Of a DNA stretch of 32,646 nucleotides, positions 8,331 through 16,579 are shown piece by piece. This DNA comes from Sulfurovum sp. (GTDB lineage Bacteria > Campylobacterota > Campylobacteria > Campylobacterales > Sulfurovaceae). Under the pieces are notes generated by a model. The model had not been told where the DNA came from and searched no databases. It saw only the letters and a list, made by a program, of their open reading frames with translations. Position numbers and translations under genes: made by a program. The stretch's first letter is position 1; each line of letters opens with the position of its first letter. The DNA is taken from contig DYMA01000007.1 of NCBI GenBank assembly GCA_020721815.1, positions 1 through 32,646 of the forward strand. The letters are read 5' to 3'.

Positions 8331-9418
8331 AAGTAATTTCTCTTTTTTCTGGTTGCGGTGGATTGGATTTAGGCTTTAAAAAAGCTGGTTTTGATATTGT
8401 TTGGGCTAATGATTTCGACAAAGAAGCAACACAAAGCTATAAAGCAAATATAGGTGAACATATTGTGCATAAAAGTATTTATGATATAGATACGACGATA
8501 ATACCTGATGCAGATATATTAATTGGCGGATTTCCTTGTCTAGGATTTACAGTAGCAAAAGGAAAAGATAGAAAACTCGATTGCGACTACAATCAATTGT
8601 TTCAAGAGTATGCTAGGGTTTTAAAAGCAAAGCAACCTAAATATTTTGTCGTTGAAAATGTTACTGGCATTAAAAGCGGTAAAGAGTTTAATGACTTTTT
8701 TCATGATGTAATACTTGAAACTTTTAAAAAATCAGGAACAAATGGTGATTATAAAATTAAATACAATGTGTTAATCTCTTCCGATTACGGTGTTCCACAA
8801 AATAGAAAAAGAGTGATTGTATTTGGAACAAGAAGTGATATAGCAAATGAACCAAATTTTCCACATTTTAATCTGATAAATAAATTGACTTTGAAAGATG
8901 CAATATCCGATTTGCCTATCGATTATGATTTAAAAGTATCCAATCATACAGGAACAAGTCATAAAGTTAAAATTAACGGATATGTAGGAAATAGACAATT
9001 GAATTGGGATAAACCCTCTCCTACTATTACAGGCAGAGGAAGCAGAAGCGGTGGAGCAGTTATACATCCCCATCCAAATGGACATAGAAGATTGTCAGTA
9101 AGAGAGTGTGCTAGGATACAATCATTTCCCGATGATTTTATTTTTCATGGTAGTAACGGAGCTTGTTTTGCTCAAATTGGCAATGCTGTTCCGCCTATTA
9201 TGGCATTTTTTATAGCCAATGAATTTAGGATTTTATTTGACAATCAACCTGTTCATTTCAAAGCACAAAATTGGTTATTGCCTTATTCAAAAAAAATTGA
9301 AAAGCAGGGATTGCAAATGTTGCAGACTCATAATCTTTCATCTGCGAACAAGGGTGAAAAATCATCGCCAAATCTTGTGCCATCAACGCCTCATTGCTCA
9401 TTGCATTCCTTTTTTTAA
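8327..9418 (+). CDS. DNA (cytosine-5-)-methyltransferase of a type II R-M system, with a hybrid C-terminus
   Basis: The protein modifies cytosine at the 5 position in the recognition site, protecting host DNA from the partner nuclease. Motif I is SLFSGCGGLDLGF (5-17). Motif IV is GGFPCLGF with nucleophile C71, and the usual Gln after the Cys is Leu. Motif VI is ENV (110-112), motif VIII PQNRKR (157-162), motif IX RRLSVRECARIQSFPDDF (254-271) and motif X IGNAVPP (284-290). The target-recognition region is about 170-250, and its specificity cannot be read by eye. Residues 334-363 are encoded by the duplicated antisense bioA sequence and resemble no methyltransferase tail. The catalytic core is complete, so activity is likely. 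AT-rich like its partner. Confidence 0.93.
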   Translation: MKVISLFSGCGGLDLGFKKAGFDIVWANDFDKEATQSYKANIGEHIVHKSIYDIDTTIIPDADILIGGFPCLGFTVAKGKDRKLDCDYNQLFQEYARVLKAKQPKYFVVENVTGIKSGKEFNDFFHDVILETFKKSGTNGDYKIKYNVLISSDYGVPQNRKRVIVFGTRSDIANEPNFPHFNLINKLTLKDAISDLPIDYDLKVSNHTGTSHKVKINGYVGNRQLNWDKPSPTITGRGSRSGGAVIHPHPNGHRRLSVRECARIQSFPDDFIFHGSNGACFAQIGNAVPPIMAFFIANEFRILFDNQPVHFKAQNWLLPYSKKIEKQGLQMLQTHNLSSANKGEKSSPNLVPSTPHCSLHSFF

Positions 9419-9446
9419 TGCTATTGTAGCATCTTAATGGTTCAAA
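9327..9446. repeat. Long target duplication, right copy (uninterrupted)
   Basis: This 120-bp block matches 6903-6995 joined to 7135-7161, with two mismatches. It holds the first 25 bioA codons on the minus strand, the bioA ribosome-binding site and part of the ancestral upstream region, but the rest of bioA is missing. The methyltransferase reads into it and stops at 9416-9418. It also preserves the empty site for the 132-bp element. Confidence 0.9.
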
Positions 9447-9501
9447 TGTACAATACCGCTTGAGTATATTGTTTGGCTACTTTTTTGCGGTGTATGGGAG
9501 A

Positions 9502-11016
9502 TTAGCTTCCTGCTACCAATTGCACCAAAAGCAGTCGTGTGGAGTTGTTGTATTTAACAACGAGTTGCAATCCGTCCACTAGGGCAACCGCTTTGCCTTT
9601 TGCTATCTGTTTTGTGTTGTTAGCGTCGCTGTAGTCATAAAGCTCCTCTATCTTCTCATTGACAAGCAACCATTCGTTGTTGTGATAGATGCAATACCCC
9701 ACTCGGCTACTTTGAGAGACCTCCAAACGCTCATTGGGGATAACATCACGACTGATATGCCACGCAAAGAGCGATTGATCTTTGTAAATCATAATACGGT
9801 GATTATCGGGCATAAATTTGCCATTGCCCCCTCGGTCAGAGTAGAGGTTAATCACAGGGAGTTTCCCACGGTAAGGGGTATCGCAAAAGGGGCATTTGGG
9901 CTTTTGTTTGTTGTCAAAAACATACCATTTGGCGATGCATTGGGGGTTTTCGCACGGCACAACAAGATCTACGGTTTTGATAAGCGCTCTCTCCCAATCA
10001 TCGGCAGTAGGGCGTTTGTGAGGATCATGCAATCCCTCCATAAAGGCTTGTTCAATGAGTTTGGAGAGATAGGGGCCTGTGATGGTGTAGGGAAGTTTGC
10101 GTGTATCGTGCCAAAACTGCTCCTCTTTTTTGGCGTATTGTGCATCAATGCGGTTGGAGTCATCAAAGGGGTGTTCAACAAAGAGAGCCTCTTTGCCCAT
10201 TGCCAACGTCTCATCGACGCTAGGGTCCTCTTCGTCGTGGATTTTTCGACCTCGCAAAGGGTGACGAAGCAAGAGGTATTGATAGATAAGCACCGCTAAG
10301 GCGTGGCGATCGGTGTGGCGACTGGGCAAGACTCTTTGGGGGTGTTCTTTGGGCAAATGCGTCGTAGCCACCACTTCGGGAGCGATAAAATCGGGTGTAC
10401 CCACAACATCGGGTGGGAATTTACCAGGCACGACCAATCCATCGACATCGATAATACAAGCATGACCCGACGAGGGGGAGATTAGGACATTTTTGTAGGA
10501 GAGATCGGAGTGAGCCAATCCCGCTGAGTGCATACGCCGAACACTACGGGCAATCATCAAACAAAGCCTCAAATAGATACGCCAATCGCCCCGTTCACGC
10601 TCATCAAGCCGTCCAAAGCGGTTGGTGGGGGTTGAGAACCATTTCCCCTCTTTTTCGCCCCCTTTGATACCCAAAAAATCTCCATTAATCGAACCATGCT
10701 CAAAAAAGTAGTGCCTATCGTATTTGGGCAAAAGTACCCCGTATCGATTGCCCTCTCTTACAATAGCACTGGGCCAACAAAAGAGCTGCTCCCAATACTC
10801 CCCGTGTCCGCTTTGGAATATCCCCTCATGATAAGAGCCTACAATCATCTCAAGGCGTTCAAGCGAATGGCTATCGAGAGGCTCACGAAAAAACGCCACA
10901 GCGTGTTTGCCATCGGTCGTAAAGTAAACATCTTTCATCGTTCCCGAACCAATGATTTCATCGATATACTCAATGTTCTTGCCATCAAGAGTTTGGACTT
11001 GTTTGGTTGTTGGCAT
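9502..11016 (-). CDS. Ser/Thr protein kinase-like protein with zinc ribbon (TerY/YegI-associated type)
   Basis: This 504-residue soluble protein has a glycine-rich loop (22-31), the catalytic loop HSDLSYKN (169-176), DVDG in the DFG place (190-193) and APE (212-214). A normal VAIK lysine is not obvious: the strand reads AVAFFREP. After the kinase core comes a four-cysteine zinc ribbon (C355, C360, C375, C378) and a beta-rich C-terminal region to 504. This layout resembles kinases that in other bacteria sit with a vWA protein and a PP2C phosphatase; neither is nearby. ATG 11016 is chosen over an in-frame ATG at 11118 because AGGAG lies at 11026-11030. Activity is likely but unproven. Confidence 0.75.
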   Translation of the reverse strand: MPTTKQVQTLDGKNIEYIDEIIGSGTMKDVYFTTDGKHAVAFFREPLDSHSLERLEMIVGSYHEGIFQSGHGEYWEQLFCWPSAIVREGNRYGVLLPKYDRHYFFEHGSINGDFLGIKGGEKEGKWFSTPTNRFGRLDERERGDWRIYLRLCLMIARSVRRMHSAGLAHSDLSYKNVLISPSSGHACIIDVDGLVVPGKFPPDVVGTPDFIAPEVVATTHLPKEHPQRVLPSRHTDRHALAVLIYQYLLLRHPLRGRKIHDEEDPSVDETLAMGKEALFVEHPFDDSNRIDAQYAKKEEQFWHDTRKLPYTITGPYLSKLIEQAFMEGLHDPHKRPTADDWERALIKTVDLVVPCENPQCIAKWYVFDNKQKPKCPFCDTPYRGKLPVINLYSDRGGNGKFMPDNHRIMIYKDQSLFAWHISRDVIPNERLEVSQSSRVGYCIYHNNEWLLVNEKIEELYDYSDANNTKQIAKGKAVALVDGLQLVVKYNNSTRLLLVQLVAGS

Positions 11017-11334
11017 CGCTTTAATCTCCTTTTTTTGATTATCATGCGATTGAGTATATTTTATAAAAACAGCGAACACCGTGTTGTGATTTGTTTGTTT
11101 TATTCTCACTGCATTCAAACTTCATGCAAAAATATGCCATCATTATATGAAAACAATTATACCTAAATCCACTTACGGTTCAAAATGCAAATTGTGATTT
11201 ACACAATCTTTCTCCTTCCCATCAAGACGATAGGAGGGAGCAAAAGCTCTTTTTGTTATTAGGATTTAACTTATCAAAAGTTACTAATAGCTAGAATATA
11301 AACCAAAAAGCATAAAAAGTAAGATAGGAAAAAG
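11017..11334. promoter_or_regulatory. Divergent intergenic region between the kinase and hisF, with two minus-strand TATAAT boxes
   Basis: This 318-bp gene-free stretch separates two divergent genes. On the minus strand TATAAT occurs twice (11142-11147 and 11156-11161), either of which could start a kinase transcript with a leader of about 120 bases. On the plus strand GATAGGAAAAAG precedes the hisF ATG as a weak ribosome-binding site. I see no further gene or strong hairpin in it. Confidence 0.4.
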
Positions 11335-12099
11335 ATGGATTATTTTGCAAAGAGGATTATTCCTTGTCTGGATGTCGATAACGGTCGAGTGGTCAAGGGA
11401 GTCAATTTCGTAGGGCTTAGAGATGCAGGAGACCCCGTAGAGGTAGCCAAACGCTACAACGAGGAGGGGGCGGATGAGCTTACTTTCCTTGATATTGGTG
11501 CTTCGCATGAGGGACGTGATACGATTGTGGATGTGGTTCGTCAAGTGGCTCGTGAAGTCTTTATACCGCTAACAGTGGGAGGGGGTATTCGTAAGCTAGA
11601 AGATATTTATGCACTGCTTAACGTGGGATGCGACAAAGTAAGTATCAACTCCGCTGCCATTAAACGCCCTGAGTTTATCGACGAGAGTGCCAAACGCTTT
11701 GGTTCACAGTGTATCGTCGTTGCTATTGATGCCAAAAGAGTAGGTGAAAATGAATGGCATATCTTCACTCACGGCGGACGAAACGATACAGGTATTGATG
11801 CCATTGCGTGGGCAAGAGAAGCCTATAACCGTGGAGCAGGAGAGCTACTCATTACCTCTATGGATGCCGATGGTACAAAAGCAGGGTTTGATAATAAGCT
11901 TAATCGTCGCATCGGCGAAGTGACCAACATTCCCATTATTGCCAGTGGCGGAGCGGGAACGATGGAGCATATACGAGATGCCTTTACACTAGGAAATGCC
12001 GACGCTGCACTAGCGGCTAGTATCTTTCACTTTCGAGAGATAGATATTATGGATTTGAAACGGTATCTAAAAGAGCAAACTATTCCTGTAAGGCTTTAA
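11335..12099 (+). CDS. hisF: Imidazole glycerol phosphate synthase, cyclase subunit
   Basis: HisF uses ammonia delivered by HisH to convert PRFAR to imidazole glycerol phosphate and AICAR in histidine synthesis. The 254-residue protein is a full-length TIM barrel with the catalytic aspartates D13 ([13 protein letters not shown]) and D132 (VVAIDAKR) and phosphate-binding glycine loops (VGGGI near 82 and [10 protein letters not shown] near 201). No other his gene is in the window, so the gene is isolated from any his operon here. The ATG at 11335 gives a normal N-terminus ([14 protein letters not shown]). Confidence 0.97.
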   Translation: MDYFAKRIIPCLDVDNGRVVKGVNFVGLRDAGDPVEVAKRYNEEGADELTFLDIGASHEGRDTIVDVVRQVAREVFIPLTVGGGIRKLEDIYALLNVGCDKVSINSAAIKRPEFIDESAKRFGSQCIVVAIDAKRVGENEWHIFTHGGRNDTGIDAIAWAREAYNRGAGELLITSMDADGTKAGFDNKLNRRIGEVTNIPIIASGGAGTMEHIRDAFTLGNADAALAASIFHFREIDIMDLKRYLKEQTIPVRL

Positions 12100-12104
12100 A
12101 TATC

Positions 12105-12128
12105 TGTAGGTGGTTGTGTCCATCTACA
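12105..12128 (+). terminator. Hairpin after hisF, possible terminator without a clear T tract
   Basis: A 9-bp stem with one G-T pair (12105-12113 with 12120-12128, 6-base loop) begins five bases after the hisF stop. No T run follows on the plus strand, so intrinsic termination is doubtful. It lies between convergent genes. Confidence 0.35.
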
Positions 12129-12145
12129 CTATTGCATCAAACTTT

Positions 12146-12475
12146 TTACTCCTCTAGTTCCTCTTGAATAATCTCTATCAATCTCTCTATAGAAATATTT
12201 TCAATTTCACTTTTATCATACATACTAACTGCATAGACAATATTATCATGGCTTTTAAAATAGTGAATAGTTCTAAATCCTGCTCTTTTACCCTTGTTTT
12301 TACTACTGTTTGTCAATCTTAATTTATATAATCCATATCCCAAATCTATCCCTGCTGTTGGGTTGCTTGAGACTATTTTTTGAAACTCTATCAAATCAAG
12401 TTCAATTTTTTTATACTTTTTCTTTAGGTGTTTAACATCAGACAAAAACGATTTGAATTTTTTGATTTTTATCAT
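12146..12475 (-). CDS. RelE-like type II toxin
   Basis: This 109-residue basic protein fits the RelE/HigB-type mRNA interferase fold: an N-terminal lysine-rich helical hairpin, then LGYGLYKLRL, KGKRAGFRTIHYF and IVYAVSMYDKSE, the beta-strand pattern of this toxin superfamily. By family it would cleave mRNA on the ribosome and be held inactive by the antitoxin encoded nine bases upstream. Catalytic residues vary in this group, and R and K of the GKRAGFR segment are candidates. The pair is AT-rich, as is common for mobile toxin-antitoxin modules. Confidence 0.75.
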   Translation of the reverse strand: MIKIKKFKSFLSDVKHLKKKYKKIELDLIEFQKIVSSNPTAGIDLGYGLYKLRLTNSSKNKGKRAGFRTIHYFKSHDNIVYAVSMYDKSEIENISIERLIEIIQEELEE

Positions 12476-12484
12476 AATATTACA

Positions 12485-12724
12485 TTATATTTGAGTAAAA
12501 ATATTTTCAAAATCATCAGCCTCCTCAAAGGCTTTTTTGCTTTTTATCCCTTTGAGAGAGTCTCTTAGCTCTTGCTCAATCTGCTCTTGTGTTTTGGCAA
12601 TAAATATATCCTCTTCTATTTTAAAAGATGCAACACCTTTGAGTTTGGATATTAAATCTTTGAGGGCATTAAGGGTGTCACTGTATCCCTCTTCCATCTC
12701 CAATGTCATATTAACTGTGGTCAT
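12485..12724 (-). CDS. Probable antitoxin of the RelE-like pair
   Basis: This acidic 79-residue protein is encoded directly before the toxin, in the order usual for relBE-type modules. I do not recognise a named antitoxin family. The N-terminal half (MTTVNMTLEMEEGYSDTL) is followed by charged helices rich in E and K. ATG 12724 is preferred over an upstream in-frame start at 12742 because GAGG lies about eight bases before it. The upstream start would also place codons inside the palindromic operator. Confidence 0.65.
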   Translation of the reverse strand: MTTVNMTLEMEEGYSDTLNALKDLISKLKGVASFKIEEDIFIAKTQEQIEQELRDSLKGIKSKKAFEEADDFENIFTQI

Positions 12725-12742
12725 TATATTTACCTCTCGCAA

Positions 12743-12762
12743 TATACTTTACGCTAAGTATA
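12743..12762 (-). promoter_or_regulatory. Palindromic operator and -10 box of the toxin-antitoxin operon
   Basis: A perfect 7-bp inverted repeat (TATACTT and AAGTATA around TACGCT) lies 18 bases upstream of the antitoxin start. Its minus-strand arm contains TATACT, a good -10 box, so a bound antitoxin or toxin-antitoxin complex would block transcription. Autoregulation of this kind is the rule for relBE-type operons; binding here is inferred. Confidence 0.55.
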
Positions 12763-12880
12763 GCAAAAATTTTTGATAATAAAAAGTCTTTTTCCGCTAC
12801 TCAATCTGCGTCCACATACCATTCTAAAGATTCTATCAATTCTCAGTAAATCAATAAACAAACTATAACCACTCTTAAGA

Positions 12881-12886
12881 TACAAT
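12881..12886 (+). promoter_or_regulatory. Candidate -10 box directly before rarA
   Basis: TACAAT ends five bases before the rarA ATG, which would place the transcription start at or next to the start codon (a leaderless message). No ribosome-binding site is visible. A second candidate, TATAAC at 12864-12869, would give a leader of roughly 15-20 bases. Confidence 0.3.
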
Positions 12887-12891
12887 TTTCT

Positions 12892-14073
12892 ATGAAACTA
12901 GCCCAAAAATACAGACCTCAAACATTAGCCGATATGGTATCCCAAGAGCATTTGGTGGGTCAAAATGGTATTATTAGTAAAATGGTAGAAGCCAATGCCC
13001 TAACCCATTCGTTTTTTTATGGACCTGCGGGAGTAGGCAAAACTACCCTTGCCCGTGCGATTGCCAAAGAACTTGATAGCCCCTTTTATGAAAAAAATGC
13101 TACCACGCTCAAAGTAAGCGAAATTCGCCAAATCGTTGCTCAGTATAAAAATACGCTCTTTACTCCCATTCTCTTTATCGATGAAGTACACCGCATGAGC
13201 AAAACCCAACAAGAGGTACTGTTGCCTTTTATGGAGGATTTAAACTGCATTGTATTGGGCGCTTCGACGCAAAATCCCTACTACTCCCTCACCTCAGCTA
13301 TCCGTTCAAGGTCGCATAGTTATCAACTCAATGCCATCTCCACCCAAGCGATGCAGAGCTTTTTGGAAAAAGTGTTGGAAAATGAAAAGATAGCTATAGA
13401 TGATGAAGCCAAAGAGTATCTCATCCATTCAAGCAGCGGTGATATTCGTGCCATGTTGCATCTACTAGAGAGTGCCAATACCATTGAAAATCCTATCACT
13501 CTCGATACGCTCAAATCGATTCGGCAAGAGCCTCTACGGGCAGGAACAAACGAAGAGGATTCGCACTACGATGTGATTTCGGCTATGATTAAAAGCATAA
13601 GAGGAAGCGATATTGATGCGGGGCTTTACTATTTGGCTTTGGCGATTAATGCGGGTGAGAGCAGTGATTTTATCGCACGGCGTTTGGCGATACTTGCTAG
13701 TGAAGATATTGGCAATGCCAACCCCAATGCTCTTAATTTGGCTGCTTCAACACTGAGTATTGTATCTCAAATTGGTTTTCCCGAAGCACGGATTCCTTTG
13801 GCTCAACTGGTTATCTATTTGGCATCAAGTCCAAAATCCAACGCTGCTTATCTAGCTATTAACGAAGCTTTAAAAGTAGCTATCGATGATAAAGGTGTGC
13901 CAGAGCATATCAAAACCCACTCCAAAGCCTATAAATATCCCCATGACTTTGGTGGCTGGGTAGAACAAAAATATGTTAGTGATGAAGTAAAATTTTATGA
14001 GAGTAGAAATATAGGGTTTGAAAAAACCCTGCAGGAGTGGCTAGAGAAGATTAAAGTTAAATCTACTCTATAA
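12892..14073 (+). CDS. rarA: Replication-associated recombination protein A (MgsA/RarA AAA+ ATPase)
   Basis: RarA is a clamp-loader-like AAA+ ATPase that acts at stalled replication forks and interacts with single-strand-binding protein. Visible are Walker A GPAGVGKTT (44-52), Walker B ILFIDEVH (93-100), a sensor-1 stretch LGASTQNP (about 118-126) and SAIRSRS with the likely arginine finger. The C-terminal half has the helical tetramerisation region, including ARRLAILASEDIGNANP, a hallmark of this family. At 393 residues it is somewhat shorter than the E. coli protein. Its 3' end overlaps the convergent small gene by 11 bases. Confidence 0.93.
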   Translation: MKLAQKYRPQTLADMVSQEHLVGQNGIISKMVEANALTHSFFYGPAGVGKTTLARAIAKELDSPFYEKNATTLKVSEIRQIVAQYKNTLFTPILFIDEVHRMSKTQQEVLLPFMEDLNCIVLGASTQNPYYSLTSAIRSRSHSYQLNAISTQAMQSFLEKVLENEKIAIDDEAKEYLIHSSSGDIRAMLHLLESANTIENPITLDTLKSIRQEPLRAGTNEEDSHYDVISAMIKSIRGSDIDAGLYYLALAINAGESSDFIARRLAILASEDIGNANPNALNLAASTLSIVSQIGFPEARIPLAQLVIYLASSPKSNAAYLAINEALKVAIDDKGVPEHIKTHSKAYKYPHDFGGWVEQKYVSDEVKFYESRNIGFEKTLQEWLEKIKVKSTL

Positions 14074-14485
14074 GTCCCAATTGATACCTAGCCTCATTGG
14101 CATCAATGGTCCCGGATAAAAATTTCGTCTCAACGCCCTTAACTACTTTATCGACCGCTCTTCGCAAATCGCTATCTTCAATACGGTTACGTGTAAACAT
14201 ACGCATTAAATCAAATTTTGGAAATTTTGATATCATCTCATCTTTGAGCGGACTTCGAGACCAAATATCTTTTTTCTCTTGCAAGCTCAATCCTGTACCC
14301 ACAAAAACATCTTGCCCTATTGAGTCCACTTTGTGGTACTTTTTGTCTCTATCTTCTACTTTTTTCTTAATGTAGTTGGTGTGCATATCGTTGTTATCTT
14401 CGAGTTCTTTTGTGCCATCGACTACTTTGGTTATAAGAAAGTAGGCACCTACTAACAACACAATAACAATAATGATATTTTTCAT
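14063..14485 (-). CDS. Membrane-anchored hypothetical protein
   Basis: This 140-residue protein is not recognised. Residues 1-22 form a single hydrophobic segment after a lysine, fitting an N-terminal membrane anchor or uncleaved signal. The remainder is hydrophilic and mostly helical in appearance, with charged stretches (DNNDMHTNYIKKKVEDRDKKY) and a C-terminal helical part ending EARYQLGLIE. The bulk probably faces the periplasm. GGGAG lies before the ATG at 14485. Its 3' end overlaps convergent rarA by 11 bases, so the two transcripts would pair at their ends. Confidence 0.75.
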   Translation of the reverse strand: MKNIIIVIVLLVGAYFLITKVVDGTKELEDNNDMHTNYIKKKVEDRDKKYHKVDSIGQDVFVGTGLSLQEKKDIWSRSPLKDEMISKFPKFDLMRMFTRNRIEDSDLRRAVDKVVKGVETKFLSGTIDANEARYQLGLIE

Positions 14486-14545
14486 ATCTTAACTCCCTTA
14501 AACATTGATTTGCACAAGACTATCATAACTTCTATAACAAAAAGA

Positions 14546-16363
14546 CTATTTTGAATTTTTCTTGTCTCTTTGGATACGTTTTCGCATATTGGGATCAAGG
14601 TAGCGTTTTCGGATACGAATATTGAGCGGCGTAATCTCTACAAGCTCATCATCTTCAATCCACTCCATGGCTGATTCAAGCGTAATAGGTCGTGGCGGTA
14701 TCAATTTAATGGCTTCATCGGCTCCAGAGGTTCGCATATTGGTCAATTGTTTTCCTTTGAGCGGATTGACTTCCAAATCCCCTGGTCGCGCACTCTCGCC
14801 AATTACCATCCCATCATAGACCTTATCTTGTGGCTTAATAAAGAGCGTTCCTCGTGCTTGAAGGTTAAAAATTGAAAAAGCAATCGCCTCTCCATTATCC
14901 ATAGAGATAAGCGCACCTGGCGTTCGACTCTCAACCGTTCCGCTGTAGGGTCGATACTCAAGGTAGGAGTGGTTCATAATCCCTTCCCCTTTGGTGTCGG
15001 TCAAAAACTCACTTCGGTAGCCAATCAATCCTCTTGCGGGAATTTCAAACTCAATTCTTACTGTACCATCAGGCATTGGAGTCATTGAAGTCATTTCAGC
15101 TTTTCGTTTGCCCAGCTTCTCAATAGCCGCCCCTTGAAACTCGGTAGGTACATCGACAACCAAATGCTCAAAAGGTTCCATTTTGACACCGTTTTCGACT
15201 TTGACGACAACTTCGGGTCTTGCAATCAAAAACTCAAATCCCTCACGTCGCATATTCTCTGCCAAAATTCCAATTTGAAGCTCTCCACGACCTGAAACTT
15301 TGAACGAAGCATCTCCCATAGGTTCCATACGCATAGCAATATTGGTCTCTACCTCTTTTGCAAGTCTTTCACGAATTTTGTTGCTTGTGACGTGTTTGCC
15401 CTCTGTTCCTGCCAAAGGTCCATCGTTTACTGAAAAGACGACCGAAAGCGTAGGCTCTTCGATGTGCATAGGGTCAAGCGGTACGGGGTTGTTAATATCG
15501 CAAAGGCTATCACCCACATCAATATCTCCAAATCCAGCAATGGCTACAATATCACCCGCTTCGGCTTCTTCGATATCGATACGCTCCAATCCTTTGAAAC
15601 CAATAAGCTTGGATATTCTTCCTCTTACCTTCTCACCTGAAGCTTTGACAAGCAACAACTCTTGGTTTTTGGCAACTCGTCCGTTAAAGACACGGGTAAT
15701 TCCAATACGTCCTACAAAGTTATCGTACGCCAAAGTAAAGACTTGCGCTTGGGTGTCGTTGTCGGGTGAACCCGTTGGGTAGGGGACTTTTTCTAAAATC
15801 GCTTCAAACAACGGTGTGAGGTCTTTGTTTTCATCTTCCATATTCCACTTGGCGTATCCGTCTCGTGCGGCTGCATAAAGCACAGGAAACTCCAACTGCT
15901 CTTCATTGGCTTCAAGAGCGACAAGCAAATCAAACACTTCATCCATTACTCTATCGGGTTCAGCACCGTCTTTGTCGATTTTATTGATAACCACTACGGG
16001 GATTAGGTCAAGCTCAATCGCTTTTTTAAGTACAAATTTGGTTTGGGGCATAACACCCTCTTGCGCATCTACAAGTAGCAATACTCCATCAACCATCTTC
16101 AATACACGCTCAACCTCACCACCAAAATCGGCGTGTCCTGGAGTGTCGATAATATTGATTTTGTGATCACCGTATCGAATGGCTGTATTTTTGGAGAGGA
16201 TTGTAATACCTCGCTCTTTTTCAATGTCGTTGCTATCCATTGCTCGTTCTGTAAGTTCTTGGTGGGCTTCAAAAGTACCACTTTGTCTAAGCAGACCATC
16301 GACCAATGTCGTTTTACCGTGATCGACGTGGGCAATTACGGCAATATTTTTTATTTTTTGCAT
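14546..16363 (-). CDS. typA: Translational GTPase TypA/BipA
   Basis: TypA is a ribosome-associated GTPase involved in 50S maturation and stress adaptation. The 605-residue protein has the G1 motif AHVDHGKTT near residue 11, the G3 motif [12 protein letters not shown], and [12 protein letters not shown] as G4. EF-G-like domains II, III and V follow, and the TypA-specific C-terminal part ([20 protein letters not shown], then [12 protein letters not shown]) is present. The length is normal for the family. AGGA lies seven bases before the ATG at 16363. It is transcribed away from the hypothetical gene at 16580. Confidence 0.97.
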   Translation of the reverse strand: MQKIKNIAVIAHVDHGKTTLVDGLLRQSGTFEAHQELTERAMDSNDIEKERGITILSKNTAIRYGDHKINIIDTPGHADFGGEVERVLKMVDGVLLLVDAQEGVMPQTKFVLKKAIELDLIPVVVINKIDKDGAEPDRVMDEVFDLLVALEANEEQLEFPVLYAAARDGYAKWNMEDENKDLTPLFEAILEKVPYPTGSPDNDTQAQVFTLAYDNFVGRIGITRVFNGRVAKNQELLLVKASGEKVRGRISKLIGFKGLERIDIEEAEAGDIVAIAGFGDIDVGDSLCDINNPVPLDPMHIEEPTLSVVFSVNDGPLAGTEGKHVTSNKIRERLAKEVETNIAMRMEPMGDASFKVSGRGELQIGILAENMRREGFEFLIARPEVVVKVENGVKMEPFEHLVVDVPTEFQGAAIEKLGKRKAEMTSMTPMPDGTVRIEFEIPARGLIGYRSEFLTDTKGEGIMNHSYLEYRPYSGTVESRTPGALISMDNGEAIAFSIFNLQARGTLFIKPQDKVYDGMVIGESARPGDLEVNPLKGKQLTNMRTSGADEAIKLIPPRPITLESAMEWIEDDELVEITPLNIRIRKRYLDPNMRKRIQRDKKNSK

Positions 16364-16375
16364 AAGGGTTTCCTA

Positions 16376-16579
16376 GTGAGTTTCTCTATCATTGCTATGA
16401 TTTTTTTGCAATTATATCCAAATTATTTAGATTTAGACTTTTTTATGGAGCAAAGTCATGAAGCCATAGCAACTGTAGGCTATTTGTATTCATTTTGTGA
16501 CCATTCTGGACTAAATGTCGCAAAAATATTACCTTTTTTAACTATACTTCTCCAAATACACCCTATTAAAGAGACTTGA
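16376..16579 (+). CDS. Possible small hydrophobic protein preceding the next gene
   Basis: An open frame of 67 codons starts with GTG at 16376 and ends with TGA immediately before the ATG at 16580. AAGGG lies seven bases upstream. An internal ATG at 16445 would give 44 residues. The predicted protein is hydrophobic (IIAMIFLQLY and ILPFLTILLQI). Direct abutment on the downstream start would allow coupled translation, but the frame could equally be chance open space in the typA upstream region. Confidence 0.25.
   Translation: MSFSIIAMIFLQLYPNYLDLDFFMEQSHEAIATVGYLYSFCDHSGLNVAKILPFLTILLQIHPIKET

Noticed and set aside
9219-9437. A 72-codon plus-strand frame at the end of the methyltransferase, and the similar tail of a frame ending near 7121
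   Set aside because: Their shared sequence is just the duplicated bioA DNA read in another frame. It is evidence for the duplication, not for a gene.
11016-11118. An upstream ATG at 11118 that would add 34 residues to the kinase
   Set aside because: The added part has no ribosome-binding site and is unlike a kinase N-terminus, while AGGAG sits at the right distance from the ATG at 11016.
200-12128. The 9-mer CTGTAGGTG in hairpins at both 200-253 and 12104-12128 as a dispersed repeat family
   Set aside because: Only nine bases are shared and the rest of the hairpins differ, so chance or separate terminators explain it as well.
14622-16579. Long plus-strand frames opposite typA, including one of 148 codons ending at 16579
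   Set aside because: Everything before 16364 is the complement of typA. Only the part from 16376 is kept, as a low-confidence small ORF.
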